A stretch of DNA of 64,000 bases from Gp6-AA40 sp963818645. Lineage in GTDB: Bacteria > Acidobacteriota > Vicinamibacteria > Vicinamibacterales > UBA2999. Below are positions 21,641 through 30,746 of this stretch, in pieces (within the stretch, counting starts at the first letter, position 1; the number at the start of each line of letters is the position of its first letter). The notes under the pieces were generated by a model, which ran no database searches, was not told where the DNA came from, and was given only the letters and a program-made list of their open reading frames with translations. The position numbers were made by a program, and so were the translations under genes. Location: positions 62,001 through 126,000 of the forward strand of contig CAWFTF010000010.1 of the NCBI GenBank assembly GCA_963818645.1, written 5' to 3'.

Positions 21641-21737
21641 TGTTATTGACGCGCACGTGCGGCCGAGTGATCGTGCGCGCCTGCCCCCGACATGAGGAGT
21701 GACCGGCCTGAAGTATCGCGAAACGCGCGGGAATCAT

Positions 21738-23544
21738 ATGTCAAAAAGCTGTCAAAAGTTCCAGGGCCCGGTCGCCGTCGCTGCGCTGTGCCTCGTCTGC
21801 ACACCGGTGCACGCGCAGGACTTTCGACAAACCGTGGTGGTGACGGCGGCGGCGCGTCCTGTGGAACTTGGCAGCGTGACGCGGACGATGACGGTGATCA
21901 CCCGCCAGCAGATCGAGGCGCTTCCCGTGCACAGCATCGCCGACGTCCTGCGGCTCGCCTCCTCGATCGACGTTCGCGCGCGCGGTGAGCGAGGCGTGCA
22001 GACCGACTTCGCGCTTCGCGGCGCCACCTTTGGCCAGATGCTGATGCTCGTGGACGGCGTCCGCCTGAACGACGCGCAGTCCGGACATCACAACGGCGAC
22101 ATACCTGTGCCGCTCGATCTGGTCGAGCGAATCGAGATTCTCTACGGTCCCGGGCTCTTCGCTGTTCGGTGCCGATGCGGTCGGCGGCACGGTGAACATC
22201 GTCACGCGCCGTGACTCGAGCGAAGCCGGCGCGATCGAGGGCGGCAGCTTCGGTCTGATCGCCGGTCGAGCTCAGGCGGACGTGAGTCGGGGAGACCTGC
22301 GCGAGTCGCTTGGTGTCTCGTTCGATCGCTCCGACGGCTTCATGTACGACCGCGACTACAAGACCGCCATCCTGCGGTCGCGCACGTCGCTCGGCAGTCG
22401 TTCAGGACTGTCGGTCTCGTATCTCTGGAAGGAGTTCGGCGCGAACAACTTCTATGGCGGCAACGCCCCGTCCCGCGAGTGGACGAACCAGACGCTCATC
22501 GCCATGGACCACAGGTTTGGCGAGGTCAGTGGCTGGAGCATCGATGGCCAGGCGTCCTATCGCACACACGGCGATCGATTTGTCTTCAACCAACTGAACC
22601 CCGCGCTTTCCGATAACCGGCATCGAACTCACGCGGTGCTCGTGTCCGCGAGCGGCTCGCGTCCGGTTGCCGATCGTGGGTCGTTGACGCTGGGACTCGA
22701 AGGCGGAGGGGATTGGATCCGCTCGACCAATCTCGGCGATCACGAGACGGCTCGCATCAGCGGATACGGCGAATGGCGGCAGCAGGTCGGTGCCGGACTG
22801 CAACTCGAGACGCTGCTTCGCGTGGACCACTACGACGAGTTCGGGACGTCGTTGAACCCTTCGCTCGGCGCCGGCTGGTGGGCCACATCGTCAGTGCGCC
22901 TCCGCGGATCGGTCGCGCGCGCGTTCCGCGTCCCGACATTCACGGAGCGCTATTACTCGGATCCCGCAAACCTGGCGCGTGAAGAGGTCGGTCCGGAAAA
23001 GTCGTGGGCCGAGGAAGCGGGCGTGGACATCGTGATGGGGGGCGGATGGCTTCTGCAGACGAGTGTCTTCGCCCGGCAGGACGACGATGTGATCGATTGG
23101 CTTCGCGCGACGACAGCCGAGCGATGGCAGACGTACAACGTGCGCGACGTCAGCACGCTGGGATTCGAGGTTGGTGTGCAGAAGACGCTCTCGTCGGGTG
23201 CATTCGTGCACGCGCAATACACCGCGATTGACCTCGATGCGGCAACTGTCGACCTGCTATCGAAGTACGTGCTCGACTACGCGCCGCACTCCGTCGCCGC
23301 AGGTGCCGCGATTCCACTGCCGGTTGGCTTTCGCGTCGCGCCGCGGCTGGAATATCGTCGCCGATCGCGATCGACCGGGACCTCCGACTACGTGCTCCTC
23401 GACACACGCCTTGGACGACGAATCAACAAGACCTTCGACCTCTTCGTCGATGGCACGAACCTGTTCGATGTGAGCTATCAGGAGATCGCTGGCGTCACGA
23501 TGCCCGGCGCGGCGTTCAGCGTTTCGATCGCGGTGCGTAGATAA
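21738..23544 (+). CDS. TonB-dependent receptor, BtuB/FepA-like, one frameshift
   Basis: About 601 residues, a normal-sized TonB receptor without the carboxypeptidase-like domain. The ATG at 21738 gives a signal peptide ending TPVHAQ. A TonB-box-like region (QTVVVTAAAR) and plug (MTVITRQQIEALPVHSIADV) follow. Near 22151 an extra G in CCCGGGCTC breaks the conserved plug motif GPGSSLFGADAVGGTVNIVT; the next frame continues with 22 beta-strand-type sequence to the stop at 23544. The family carries cobalamin, iron chelates or similar; the ligand cannot be told. No riboswitch is recognised upstream. Confidence 0.85.
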
Positions 23545-23550
23545 GCCGCA

Positions 23551-23709
23551 GTACGGTCCGACGGGGCGAAGGGGCGGAGGTGCGAGGGTCCGGTCCGATG
23601 GTCCGGTCCGAAGGTCCGAATTGGACTGTCGGACCCTCGCACCGTCCGACCGGGCCATCGCACCGTCCGACTGACCCTCGCACTCCGCCCCGTCGCCCCT
23701 TCGGACCGC
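23551..23709. repeat. Long inverted heptad repeat, GGTCCGA family
   Basis: About 160 bases between convergent genes. Left arm has units of GGTCCGA/GGTCCGG plus GGGGCGA and GTGCGAG; right arm is their complement (TCGGACC, CTCGCAC, CGCCCCT). The arms pair almost along their full length with a short loop near 23628, making this the longest hairpin of the window. Confidence 0.85.
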
Positions 23710-23717
23710 ATGTTTTG

Positions 23718-24782
23718 TTACCGGTTTTGTGCCAACGGTTCCTGCTGCGTCAGGCAGTGCAGGGTCCCCAATCCCCACACGAGATCGACGGCGTGGATGC
23801 CGACGACGGTTCGCGACGGCATGAGGTTCGCGAGGATATCGAGCGCGACGCGATCGTTCGGGTCGTTGAACGTCGGCATCACCACGACATCGTTGGCGAT
23901 GTAGAAGTTGGCGTAACTCGCCGGAAGCCGCTCGCCGTTCATCATGACTGCGCGCGGAAAGGGCAGCGTGACGATGTGCAAGGCCGCGACACCCGGAGCC
24001 TTCGACGCGTGTTCGAGGCGATGCAGGTTGTCCATCGAGCGCTCGTGGTTCTCGTCGCTCGGATCCTGTTCGACCGCAAGGACGATCGTGTCTTTCGCGA
24101 CGAACCTGGCAATGTCGTCGATGTGACCATGTGTGTCGTCGCCGACGCACCCCTCGCCGAGCCAGATCGTCTGGTTGGTGCCGAACCACTTGGCGAAAAT
24201 CTGCTCGTAGTCTGTGCGAGAGAGCCCGGGGTTTCGATTCTGGACGTCGCTCAACAGCCACTCTTCGGTGACGAGCATGAGACCGTCGCCGTTGGTGTCG
24301 ATGCCCCCGCCCTCGAGCACGATGCGCTCGCCGTCGTCGCGCGCCGGTTCTTCGCGCCGAAGGCCGGTGATGGATGCGACCGCTGTTCCGACCCGATCGT
24401 CGAGCGCCCAGTTGTCGTACTTCGCCCAGGCGTTGAACTTCCAATCCAGCAGGACGACTTCGCCTGCCGGGTCGTGGACGCCGATCGGTGCCGAATCGCG
24501 TAGCCACACGCGATCGGTGGGCGCCACGTGGAAGCGGATCCGATCGAGCCGTGCGGCGTGCGCAGTAAGCATCGTTCGGGCCCACTCGACGATCTCTTCC
24601 GACTGACAAAGGATCTCGACAGGCTCGTACAGCGCGATGACTCGTGCGATCTCGACATAGACCCACGGAATCGGACCAAATTTCCCGGGCCAGTCCGGCT
24701 CGTGATGCGGCCAGGCGATCCACGTCGCGCGATGGGGTTCCCACTCCGCCGGCAGACGGAATTGTGCGCGCGGGTCGCTCAC
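23718..24782 (-). CDS. aguA: Agmatine deiminase
   Basis: 354-residue enzyme converting agmatine to N-carbamoylputrescine and ammonia. Family motifs are clear: PAEWEPHRATWIAWP at the start, VWLRDSAPIG, EGGGIDTNGDG, GDDTHGHIDDIARF, and the catalytic Cys in GTLHCLTQQEP near the C-terminus. The GTG at 24782 overlaps the stop of the amidase gene as GTGA, so the pair is translationally coupled. Together they make putrescine from agmatine; no arginine decarboxylase lies in the window. A longer upstream frame exists but has no family match. Confidence 0.95.
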   Translation of the reverse strand: MSDPRAQFRLPAEWEPHRATWIAWPHHEPDWPGKFGPIPWVYVEIARVIALYEPVEILCQSEEIVEWARTMLTAHAARLDRIRFHVAPTDRVWLRDSAPIGVHDPAGEVVLLDWKFNAWAKYDNWALDDRVGTAVASITGLRREEPARDDGERIVLEGGGIDTNGDGLMLVTEEWLLSDVQNRNPGLSRTDYEQIFAKWFGTNQTIWLGEGCVGDDTHGHIDDIARFVAKDTIVLAVEQDPSDENHERSMDNLHRLEHASKAPGVAALHIVTLPFPRAVMMNGERLPASYANFYIANDVVVMPTFNDPNDRVALDILANLMPSRTVVGIHAVDLVWGLGTLHCLTQQEPLAQNR

Positions 24783-25726
24783 GCGCCGAGATACCGATTG
24801 AGGATCGGACCGTACGCGTCCACTCGCCGGTCGCGCAGGAATGGCCAGTTCCGGCGAACGGTTTCGATGAGTGCCGGATCGCATTGCGCGACGAGCACCT
24901 CTTCGCCTTCGCCGGCCTCAGCGATGTAGCGTCCGAACGGGTCGGCGATGAACGAGTGGCCAAAGAACGTGAGGCCGTTCGTGCCGGGTTCATCCTCGTG
25001 CCCGATGCGGTTCGGCGCGGCGACGTACACGCCATTCGCAATCGCGTGCGATCGCTGCATCGTGCGCCAGGCATCCACCTGGGCCTGCCCCCATTCGGCG
25101 CGCTCGGCGGGATGCCAGCCGATGGCAGTGGGGTAGAACAGCACCTGCGCGCCAAGCAATGACGTGATTCGCGCGGCTTCCGGGTACCACTGGTCCCAGC
25201 AGATCAGCACACCGATCGTCGCGTACCGTGTCTTCCACACCTGGAACCCGCCGCGCTGCGCGGAGGCGTCGCCAGCGCTGCCTGCATCCCCAGGCGTGAA
25301 GTAATACTTCTCGTTGAAGAGTGGATCGTCCGGGATGTGCATCTTGCGATACACGCCGAGCAGCGAGCCATCTGCATCGATGATGGCCGCTGAATTGCGA
25401 TAGACACCTGCCGCCTGCCGCTCGAAGAGCGGGACGATCAACACGATGCTCAGTTCCTTCGCCAGCCGCTGCATGGCGTCGCTCGTGCGGCCCGGGATCG
25501 GTTCCGCCAGATCGAAGCGCTCACTCTGTTGAGACTTGCAGAAATACGGCGACTGAAAGAGTTCCTTCAGGCACACGATCTGCGCGCCCTTTCGGGCCGC
25601 CTCGCGGACGAGCCGTTCGGTGCGCTGCAGGTTGGCAGCAACGTCCGACGTCGCGTGATCCTGAATGATGCCGATGGTGAACGGGGCTCTCGGCTCTGGG
25701 CTCTGGACTCTGGGCTTCTGTTCCAT
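24779..25726 (-). CDS. aguB: N-carbamoylputrescine amidase
   Basis: 315-residue nitrilase-superfamily enzyme that hydrolyses N-carbamoylputrescine to putrescine, ammonia and carbon dioxide. The catalytic triad is visible: Glu in CLKELFQSPYF, Lys in YRKMHIPDDP, Cys in LICWDQWYPEAAR. It is coupled to agmatine deiminase downstream. The first 15 residues (MEQKPRVQSPEPRAP) are not part of the family fold and are encoded by the left arm of a GGGCTCT-type heptad repeat; the conserved chain starts at FTIGIIQ. Confidence 0.95.
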   Translation of the reverse strand: MEQKPRVQSPEPRAPFTIGIIQDHATSDVAANLQRTERLVREAARKGAQIVCLKELFQSPYFCKSQQSERFDLAEPIPGRTSDAMQRLAKELSIVLIVPLFERQAAGVYRNSAAIIDADGSLLGVYRKMHIPDDPLFNEKYYFTPGDAGSAGDASAQRGGFQVWKTRYATIGVLICWDQWYPEAARITSLLGAQVLFYPTAIGWHPAERAEWGQAQVDAWRTMQRSHAIANGVYVAAPNRIGHEDEPGTNGLTFFGHSFIADPFGRYIAEAGEGEEVLVAQCDPALIETVRRNWPFLRDRRVDAYGPILNRYLGA

Positions 25727-25838
25727 GTTCTGGATTCAGTCTAAGGTACCAGCAACCTGTAAACTGTAGAGACGATGCCCCAAGCCCAAAGCCCAGAATC
25801 AAATCAGGCCGAAAGCCGAGAGTCGAGAGCCAGAGAGA
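25683..25838. repeat. Inverted heptad repeat across a divergent start region, GGGCTCT family
   Basis: Left arm (25683-25722) is GGCTCTG/GGACTCT units inside the first codons of aguB. Right arm (25780-25838) is the complement (AGCCCAA, AGCCCAG, AGCCGAG, AGAGCCA) at the 5' end of hom. The about 57-base centre holds the divergent starts and must hold the promoters. Confidence 0.75.
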
Positions 25839-27098
25839 CCACTGCTCAAGGTTGCGCTTCTCGGATTCGGCACCGTCGGCGCGTCGGTTGCGCGGATTCT
25901 GGTGGAGCGTCCGGAACTGGCCAATCGACTCCAGCTGACGCACGTCTTCAATCGTGGTGTGACGCGGAAGCGCGCCGATTGGGTCCCGTCGTCCGTCGTC
26001 TGGACCGACAGCTTCGATGACGTCCTGAGCGGACGTCCGGATGTTGTCGTTGAGGTTGTCGGCGGTGTAACACCCGCATACGAGTGGGTGAGCAAATCGA
26101 TCGAGCACGGTACATCGGTGGTAACAGCCAACAAGATGTTGCTCGCTGCGCACGGTCCGGAGCTCTTGAAAGCCGCATCGCGTAAAGGAGTCCGGCTCCG
26201 CTTCGAGGCGGCGGTCGGTGGCGGCGTCCCGCTCATTCACGGAGTGAGAGAAGGCCTCGCCGGCGATTCACTCACCGGAGTCGCAGGCATTCTCAATGGC
26301 ACCTGCAACTACATCCTCAGCCGTATGTCTGCGACAGGCGAGGCGATGGACATCGTCCTCGCGGACGCGCAACGATTGGGATACGCGGAAGCCGACCCGA
26401 CCGCAGATGTCGATGGCTTCGACGCGGCAGCGAAGCTCGTCGTGCTGGCAGGGATCGCGTTTCATCGGCACCTCGGAATGCCCGAGGTCCCGAGACGGTC
26501 GATCCGTCCATTGGCCAGCGCTGATTTCCGATACGCTGCTCGCCTCGGCTGCACGATTCGTCAGGTCTCGACAGTCCAGGCAACCGATGGCGGCTTCTAC
26601 GGCTCGGTCGGACCAGCGCTCGTTCCGCAGGGGTCGAGCTTCGGACGGAATGAAGGTGCCAACAACGTCGTCACGATTTACGGAAAGTACGGCGGCGAAA
26701 GCAGCTTCAGCGGTGCCGGCGCGGGCGGACCGGCCACGGCTGTTGCGGTCGTGTCGGATCTTCTGGCCCTGACTCAGGGCGGACGACAGAACGAAGCAGA
26801 AGAGTGGTCGCCGGCCAGCTTTGTCGCACCCCCTCCGCTTCCGTATTACCTCCGCTTCATCGTCAAAGACCGTCCCGGCATTCTGGCCGCCATTTCGACC
26901 GCCATGGCCAAGTACGACGTCAACCTCGACGCCGTGTTGCAGGAACCCGGCTATCCCAAAGACCGGCTTCCGTTTGTCATCACGGTGGAGCCCTGCGAAG
27001 AGGCCGCGCTGCTCGAGGCGCTGGGCGAACTGAGCGATGCGGATTGGCACGCCGAACCACCCCTCGCGCTCCCCAGACTTCTGGGGCAGGATTCGTGA
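25775..27098 (+). CDS. hom: Homoserine dehydrogenase, disturbed 5' end
   Basis: Reduces aspartate semialdehyde to homoserine. The Rossmann motif LLGFGTVGASVARIL begins near 25851; NGTCNYILSRM, GYAEADPTADVDGFDAAAK and a C-terminal ACT domain (YYLRFIVKDRPGILAAISTAM, about the last 80 residues) are typical and suggest feedback control by an amino acid. In the enzyme frame there is no ATG, GTG or TTG between a TAG at 25767 and the Rossmann fold; only CTG at 25842. The ATG at 25775 is in another frame and reads through repeat-derived residues (MPQAQSPESNQ), so one extra base in the repeat would connect them. The start is therefore uncertain. Begins the threonine operon. Confidence 0.85.
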
Positions 27099-27113
27099 TA
27101 TCGTTTTTATTTC

Positions 27114-28074
27114 GTGTCACTTAAGACCGTAGAGACCGTTCGCCCCGACGCCGCGCTGGGGGCTGAAATCGTGGTCCCGGGTTCGGTGGCGAACCTGGGT
27201 GGTGGCTTCGATACGCTTGGAGTTGCCGTCGAGTTGTACCTGCGGGTTCGCATCGTCGATGTCCGTGACGATGGCGGGTCCAGATTGACGGTGGCGCGAA
27301 GTGTACCTGCGGTATCCGGCGGGAACGCGGTCGAGCGGGCATTCGAATTAGTAGCGGAGCGCACCGGACGCCGGGCGCCGAGCGTCACCGTCGATGTCAC
27401 CAGTGACATCCCAATGGCAGCGGGCCTCGGTAGCAGTGCCGCTGCAACGGTGGCCGCCCTCAGAGTGTTCGAGCGTGTAACCGGTCCGTTGGAGGATTCG
27501 GAACTGCTTGGCGCTGCGACGAAAGCCGAGGGGCATGCGGACAACGCCGCTCCCGCGCTTTTTGGCGGACTGAACTCGGTGATCGAAGTCGAGGGCGCAT
27601 CTCCGTACTCGCTTCGATGGGCATGGCCGCATGATCTGAAGTTAGTGGTCGCGACGCCGGTCGTCGGCCTTGCCACGGCAAAGGCTCGGGCCGCATTGCC
27701 ACGCGAGGTGCCGCGCGCGGACGCCATTTTCAACATGCAACGAGTGCTCGCTCTCGTGCACGCGTTGCAGCAGGGCGACTACGACCGGTTGCGTGAGGCC
27801 GTGAAGGATCGCTTGCATCAGTCGGCACGGGCATCGCTGGTGCCGCTTCTTTCGGAAGCGCTGGCACTCGAGGGTCCGGACGTGCTGGGCGCGTTTCTCT
27901 CAGGGGCCGGGCCGTCTGTTGCCGCTGCTCGCAAGAGCAGGCGACACGAAGGTCGCGACGCGATTGTCATCGATGTATGAGCGAGCCGGAGTGGAAGCAA
28001 CAGTCCGGACGCTGAATGTGGACGACCAGGGCTCGCGAGTCCTCGAGTCGGGAGCGGTGAGGAGATCAGTATGA
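27114..28074 (+). CDS. thrB: Homoserine kinase, one frameshift near the C-terminus
   Basis: GHMP-family kinase that phosphorylates homoserine with ATP. Motifs: VPGSVANLGGGFDTLGVAVE at the N-terminus, the phosphate loop PMAAGLGSSAAATVA, and GAFLSGAGPSVA near the end. In the first frame it stops at 27980, but after about 27920 the next frame continues (LLARAGDTKVATRLSSMYER) to TGA at 28072-28074, which overlaps the thrC ATG as ATGA. One extra base explains it. Repaired length is about 319 residues, normal for ThrB. Confidence 0.88.
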
Positions 28075-29315
28075 AGTTCGTGGCCGGGTTGACCTGTCAC
28101 CTCTGTGGTGCAACGTACCCGCCGAAGGCCAGTTGGGTGTGCAGCGACTGCCTCGGTCCACTCGAAGTCACCTACGACTACGACGCGGTGCGCAAGGTCA
28201 TCAGCCGCGAGCTCATTGAGTCACGACCCCGATCACTGTGGCGCTACCTCGAGTTGTTGCCGGTCATCGAGCCACGCACTGGTTTCCATTCCGGGTTCAC
28301 GCCGCTCGTGCGTGCGACGCGTCTGGCCGAAGCGCTCGGCGTGTCTGAGCTGTACATCAAAGACGATTCGGTCAACCATCCGACGTTCTCGTACAAGGAT
28401 CGCGTCGTGTCTGTCGCTGCGACGAAGGCGATCGAGTTGGGCTTCACCGTATTCGGATGCGCGTCCACCGGGAATCTTGCAGGCAGTGTCGCGGCGCACG
28501 CCGCGCGCCTCGGACTTGAGTGCTACGTGTTCATCCCGCACGATCTCGAGCCGGCGAAGATTCTTGGAGCGGCCATCTATCGGCCGCACGTCATCGCCGT
28601 CGAAGGCAACTACGACGATGTGAATCGGCTGTGCACGCAGGTGGCAGATCGATACGGTTGGGGATTCGCGAACATCAATCTCCGGAGCTACTACGCTGAA
28701 GGTGCGAAGTCGATGGGCTTCGAGATCGCCGAGCAGCTTGGCTGGCGCTTTCCCGATCACGTCGTGTCACCGGTTGCGGGAGGCACGCTGCTCCCGCGCA
28801 TCTACAAAGGCATGCGCGAGTTCAAGGAAGTCGGTCTCGTGGACGGGCGTTTGCCTCGCATTCACGCTGCACAGCCGGCAGGATCCGCTCCAGTGATTCG
28901 CGCACTCGAGGCTGGACTCGAATTCCCGGATCCGGTGAAGCCCGACACCATCGCGAAGTCGCTCGCGATTGGCAATCCGGCCGACGGCTTCCAGGTCGTG
29001 AAGGTCGTGAAGGAGACCGGCGGCAGCGGTGCGATGGTCACGGACGCCGAGATTCTCGACGCCATCGATCTGCTCGCTCGTACCGAAGGGATTTTCACGG
29101 AGCCGGCCGGCGGAACGACGCTGGCGGCCACGCGCGCGCTCGTGCGCCGCGGCGTGATCAGACCGAACGAATCCGTCGTCGTGTGCATCACAGGCAACGG
29201 CTACAAGACTGCAGAGGTCATGGCCGATCGCGTCGAGCGGCCTGTGAGGATCGGTCGCGCATTGTCGGACTTCGAGCGCGTTGTGGCGCCGCAGGGAGTC
29301 ACCGCATCGGCGTGA
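28071..29315 (+). CDS. thrC: Threonine synthase
   Basis: 414-residue PLP enzyme making threonine from O-phosphohomoserine. The PLP lysine is in TFSYKDRVVS near residue 108; the phosphate-binding loop CASTGNLAGSVAAHAARLG follows. The N-terminus carries a small zinc-ribbon-like pair of Cys motifs (CHLCG and CSDC), as in some archaeal and bacterial threonine synthases. Its ATG overlaps the thrB stop, which fits a coupled hom-thrB-thrC operon. Confidence 0.95.
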   Translation: MKFVAGLTCHLCGATYPPKASWVCSDCLGPLEVTYDYDAVRKVISRELIESRPRSLWRYLELLPVIEPRTGFHSGFTPLVRATRLAEALGVSELYIKDDSVNHPTFSYKDRVVSVAATKAIELGFTVFGCASTGNLAGSVAAHAARLGLECYVFIPHDLEPAKILGAAIYRPHVIAVEGNYDDVNRLCTQVADRYGWGFANINLRSYYAEGAKSMGFEIAEQLGWRFPDHVVSPVAGGTLLPRIYKGMREFKEVGLVDGRLPRIHAAQPAGSAPVIRALEAGLEFPDPVKPDTIAKSLAIGNPADGFQVVKVVKETGGSGAMVTDAEILDAIDLLARTEGIFTEPAGGTTLAATRALVRRGVIRPNESVVVCITGNGYKTAEVMADRVERPVRIGRALSDFERVVAPQGVTASA

Positions 29316-29333
29316 ACCACACTGGGCTGGTTT

Positions 29334-29933
29334 ATGTATCCCGTCTTTTTGAAGTTGACAGGTCGAAGAGTCCTTCTCGTGGGCGGCGGACAGGTCGCCG
29401 CAGGGAAGCTTGCGGGCCTTCTGGCGGACGGCGCACTCGTAACCGTTGTGGCGCCGGAGGTTCGACCGGAACTTCATCAGCCTGGCGTGACGATCAATCA
29501 GCGGCCGTTTGTGCCGGCGGATCTCGACGATGTCTGGTACGTGGTGGCTGCGGCACCGCCGGCGATTAACAAGGACGTGCTCGATGCGGCAGAGCATCGA
29601 CATGTGTTCGTGAACGCTGTCGACGATCCCGCGCACGCGAGTGCGTATGCGGGCAGCGTCGTACGCCGGGCGGGTGTGACGATTGCGTTTTCGACCGATG
29701 GTCGAGCACCCGCGCTGGCTGGTTTGCTGCGCGAAGCACTCGACGCGTGGCTGCCGGCCGATCTCGATACGTGGATGGTGGCTTCCGACGCGGCGCGCCG
29801 CGAGTGGAAGCGAAGTCGGGTGCCAATGGAAGAGCGGCGACCCATGTTGCTCGAGACGCTCAACCGACTCTATGAGGACAAGGCCCGGGATCAACTCCCA
29901 ATTTCCAACTCCCAACTCCCAAGTGGGGTGTGA
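29334..29933 (+). CDS. Siroheme synthase N-terminal-type (precorrin-2 dehydrogenase)
   Basis: 199 residues with the NAD-binding start MYPVFLKLTGRRVLLVGGGQVAAGKLAG and the conserved FVNAVDDP and IAFSTDGRAPALAGLLRE segments of the Met8/CysG N-terminal domain. It oxidises precorrin-2 to sirohydrochlorin and may also insert iron. The ATG at 29334 lies 16 bases after thrC. The last residues (QLPISNSQLPSGV) are encoded by an AACTCCC heptad repeat. With the methyltransferase and reductase downstream it supplies siroheme. Confidence 0.93.
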   Translation: MYPVFLKLTGRRVLLVGGGQVAAGKLAGLLADGALVTVVAPEVRPELHQPGVTINQRPFVPADLDDVWYVVAAAPPAINKDVLDAAEHRHVFVNAVDDPAHASAYAGSVVRRAGVTIAFSTDGRAPALAGLLREALDAWLPADLDTWMVASDAARREWKRSRVPMEERRPMLLETLNRLYEDKARDQLPISNSQLPSGV

Positions 29934-29972
29934 TGTGGAATTTGGGCGTTGGGTGTTGGGGGTTGGGAGTTC
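29891..29972. repeat. Inverted heptad repeat, AACTCCC family, between co-directional genes
   Basis: Left arm AACTCCC/AATTTCC units code for the tail of the dehydrogenase gene. Right arm GGGCGTT/GGGTGTT/GGGGGTT/GGGAGTT ends 3 bases before the next ATG, and its GGGAG may act as that gene's ribosome binding site. The right arm has four G-runs with 4-base loops (G-quadruplex type). Confidence 0.85.
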
Positions 29973-29975
29973 GTC

Positions 29976-30746
29976 ATGGCGTTAGGTCGAGTTTCGCTTG
30001 TGGGTGCCGGTCCTGGTGATCCGGAGTTGTGGACGGTGCGCGCGCTTCGGCGCGTGGAAGAAGCCGATCTCGTGCTCTACGACGCGCTCGTCGATGCCGA
30101 ATCACTCCGCCGTCTGACGCGCGCGCAGTGTTTCTTCGTCGGAAAGCGCGCCGGTCGCGCGAGCGTAAAGCAGGACACGATCAATCGGCTCATGGTCCGC
30201 GCGGCTCGGCAGGGCAAACGAGTGGTCCGCCTGAAAGGCGGAGACCCCTTCGTGTTTGGCAGGGGCGCGGAAGAGATGCTCGTGCTGGCGCGAGCCGGGA
30301 TTCCCGTCGAGGTCGTGCCTGGCGTGACCGCCGCGGTGGCGGCACCCGGGGCCGCGGGAATTCCGGTGACCCATCGAAGCATGGCATCTGGCTTTCTCGT
30401 CGTCACCGGGCAGACAGGTGAGGGACTGAACAGCGCGCTGGCTGCCGTGCGACCGGCGAGCGTCACGGTTGTCGTCATGATGGGCCTCAGCGGCCGTGAC
30501 GACATCGTGCGGGAGTTCATCGCACACGGCTGGTTGCCGGATACGCGAGCAGCCATCGTGTGTGGTGCATCGACGCGCGATGAATGGATCTGGACCGGAA
30601 GGCTTGCCGACCTCGGGTCGCCTGCACCCCCCGAAGGGGTAGCGGGCGTCCTAGTAGTCGGTGAAGTCGTGTCAATTGGGGAAGCACTGGCTGCGGCGAA
30701 TGCACGTCCCGCTGCCGCCGACGAGGTGAGTTATGGCCGTAGCTGA
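29976..30746 (+). CDS. cobA: Uroporphyrinogen-III C-methyltransferase
   Basis: 256-residue SUMT that adds two SAM-derived methyl groups to uroporphyrinogen III to make precorrin-2. Motifs: VSLVGAGPGDPELWTVRAL at the start, VVRLKGGDPFVFGRGAEE, PGVTAAVAAPGAAGIPVTHR, and VVMMGL. The ATG at 29976 is chosen since upstream in-frame residues come from the repeat. The stop overlaps the reductase gene by 14 bases. It forms a siroheme operon with its two neighbours. Confidence 0.95.
   Translation: MALGRVSLVGAGPGDPELWTVRALRRVEEADLVLYDALVDAESLRRLTRAQCFFVGKRAGRASVKQDTINRLMVRAARQGKRVVRLKGGDPFVFGRGAEEMLVLARAGIPVEVVPGVTAAVAAPGAAGIPVTHRSMASGFLVVTGQTGEGLNSALAAVRPASVTVVVMMGLSGRDDIVREFIAHGWLPDTRAAIVCGASTRDEWIWTGRLADLGSPAPPEGVAGVLVVGEVVSIGEALAAANARPAAADEVSYGRS

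Noticed and set aside
21528..21737. Possible cobalamin riboswitch before the BtuB-like receptor
   Set aside because: A CCTGCCCCCGAC stretch recalls the B12-box neighbourhood, but the other conserved blocks are missing and the region is short.
23257..25155. 632-codon open frame antisense or out of frame over aguA/aguB
   Set aside because: It is a GC-skew artefact; the overlapping aguA and aguB frames carry all catalytic motifs.
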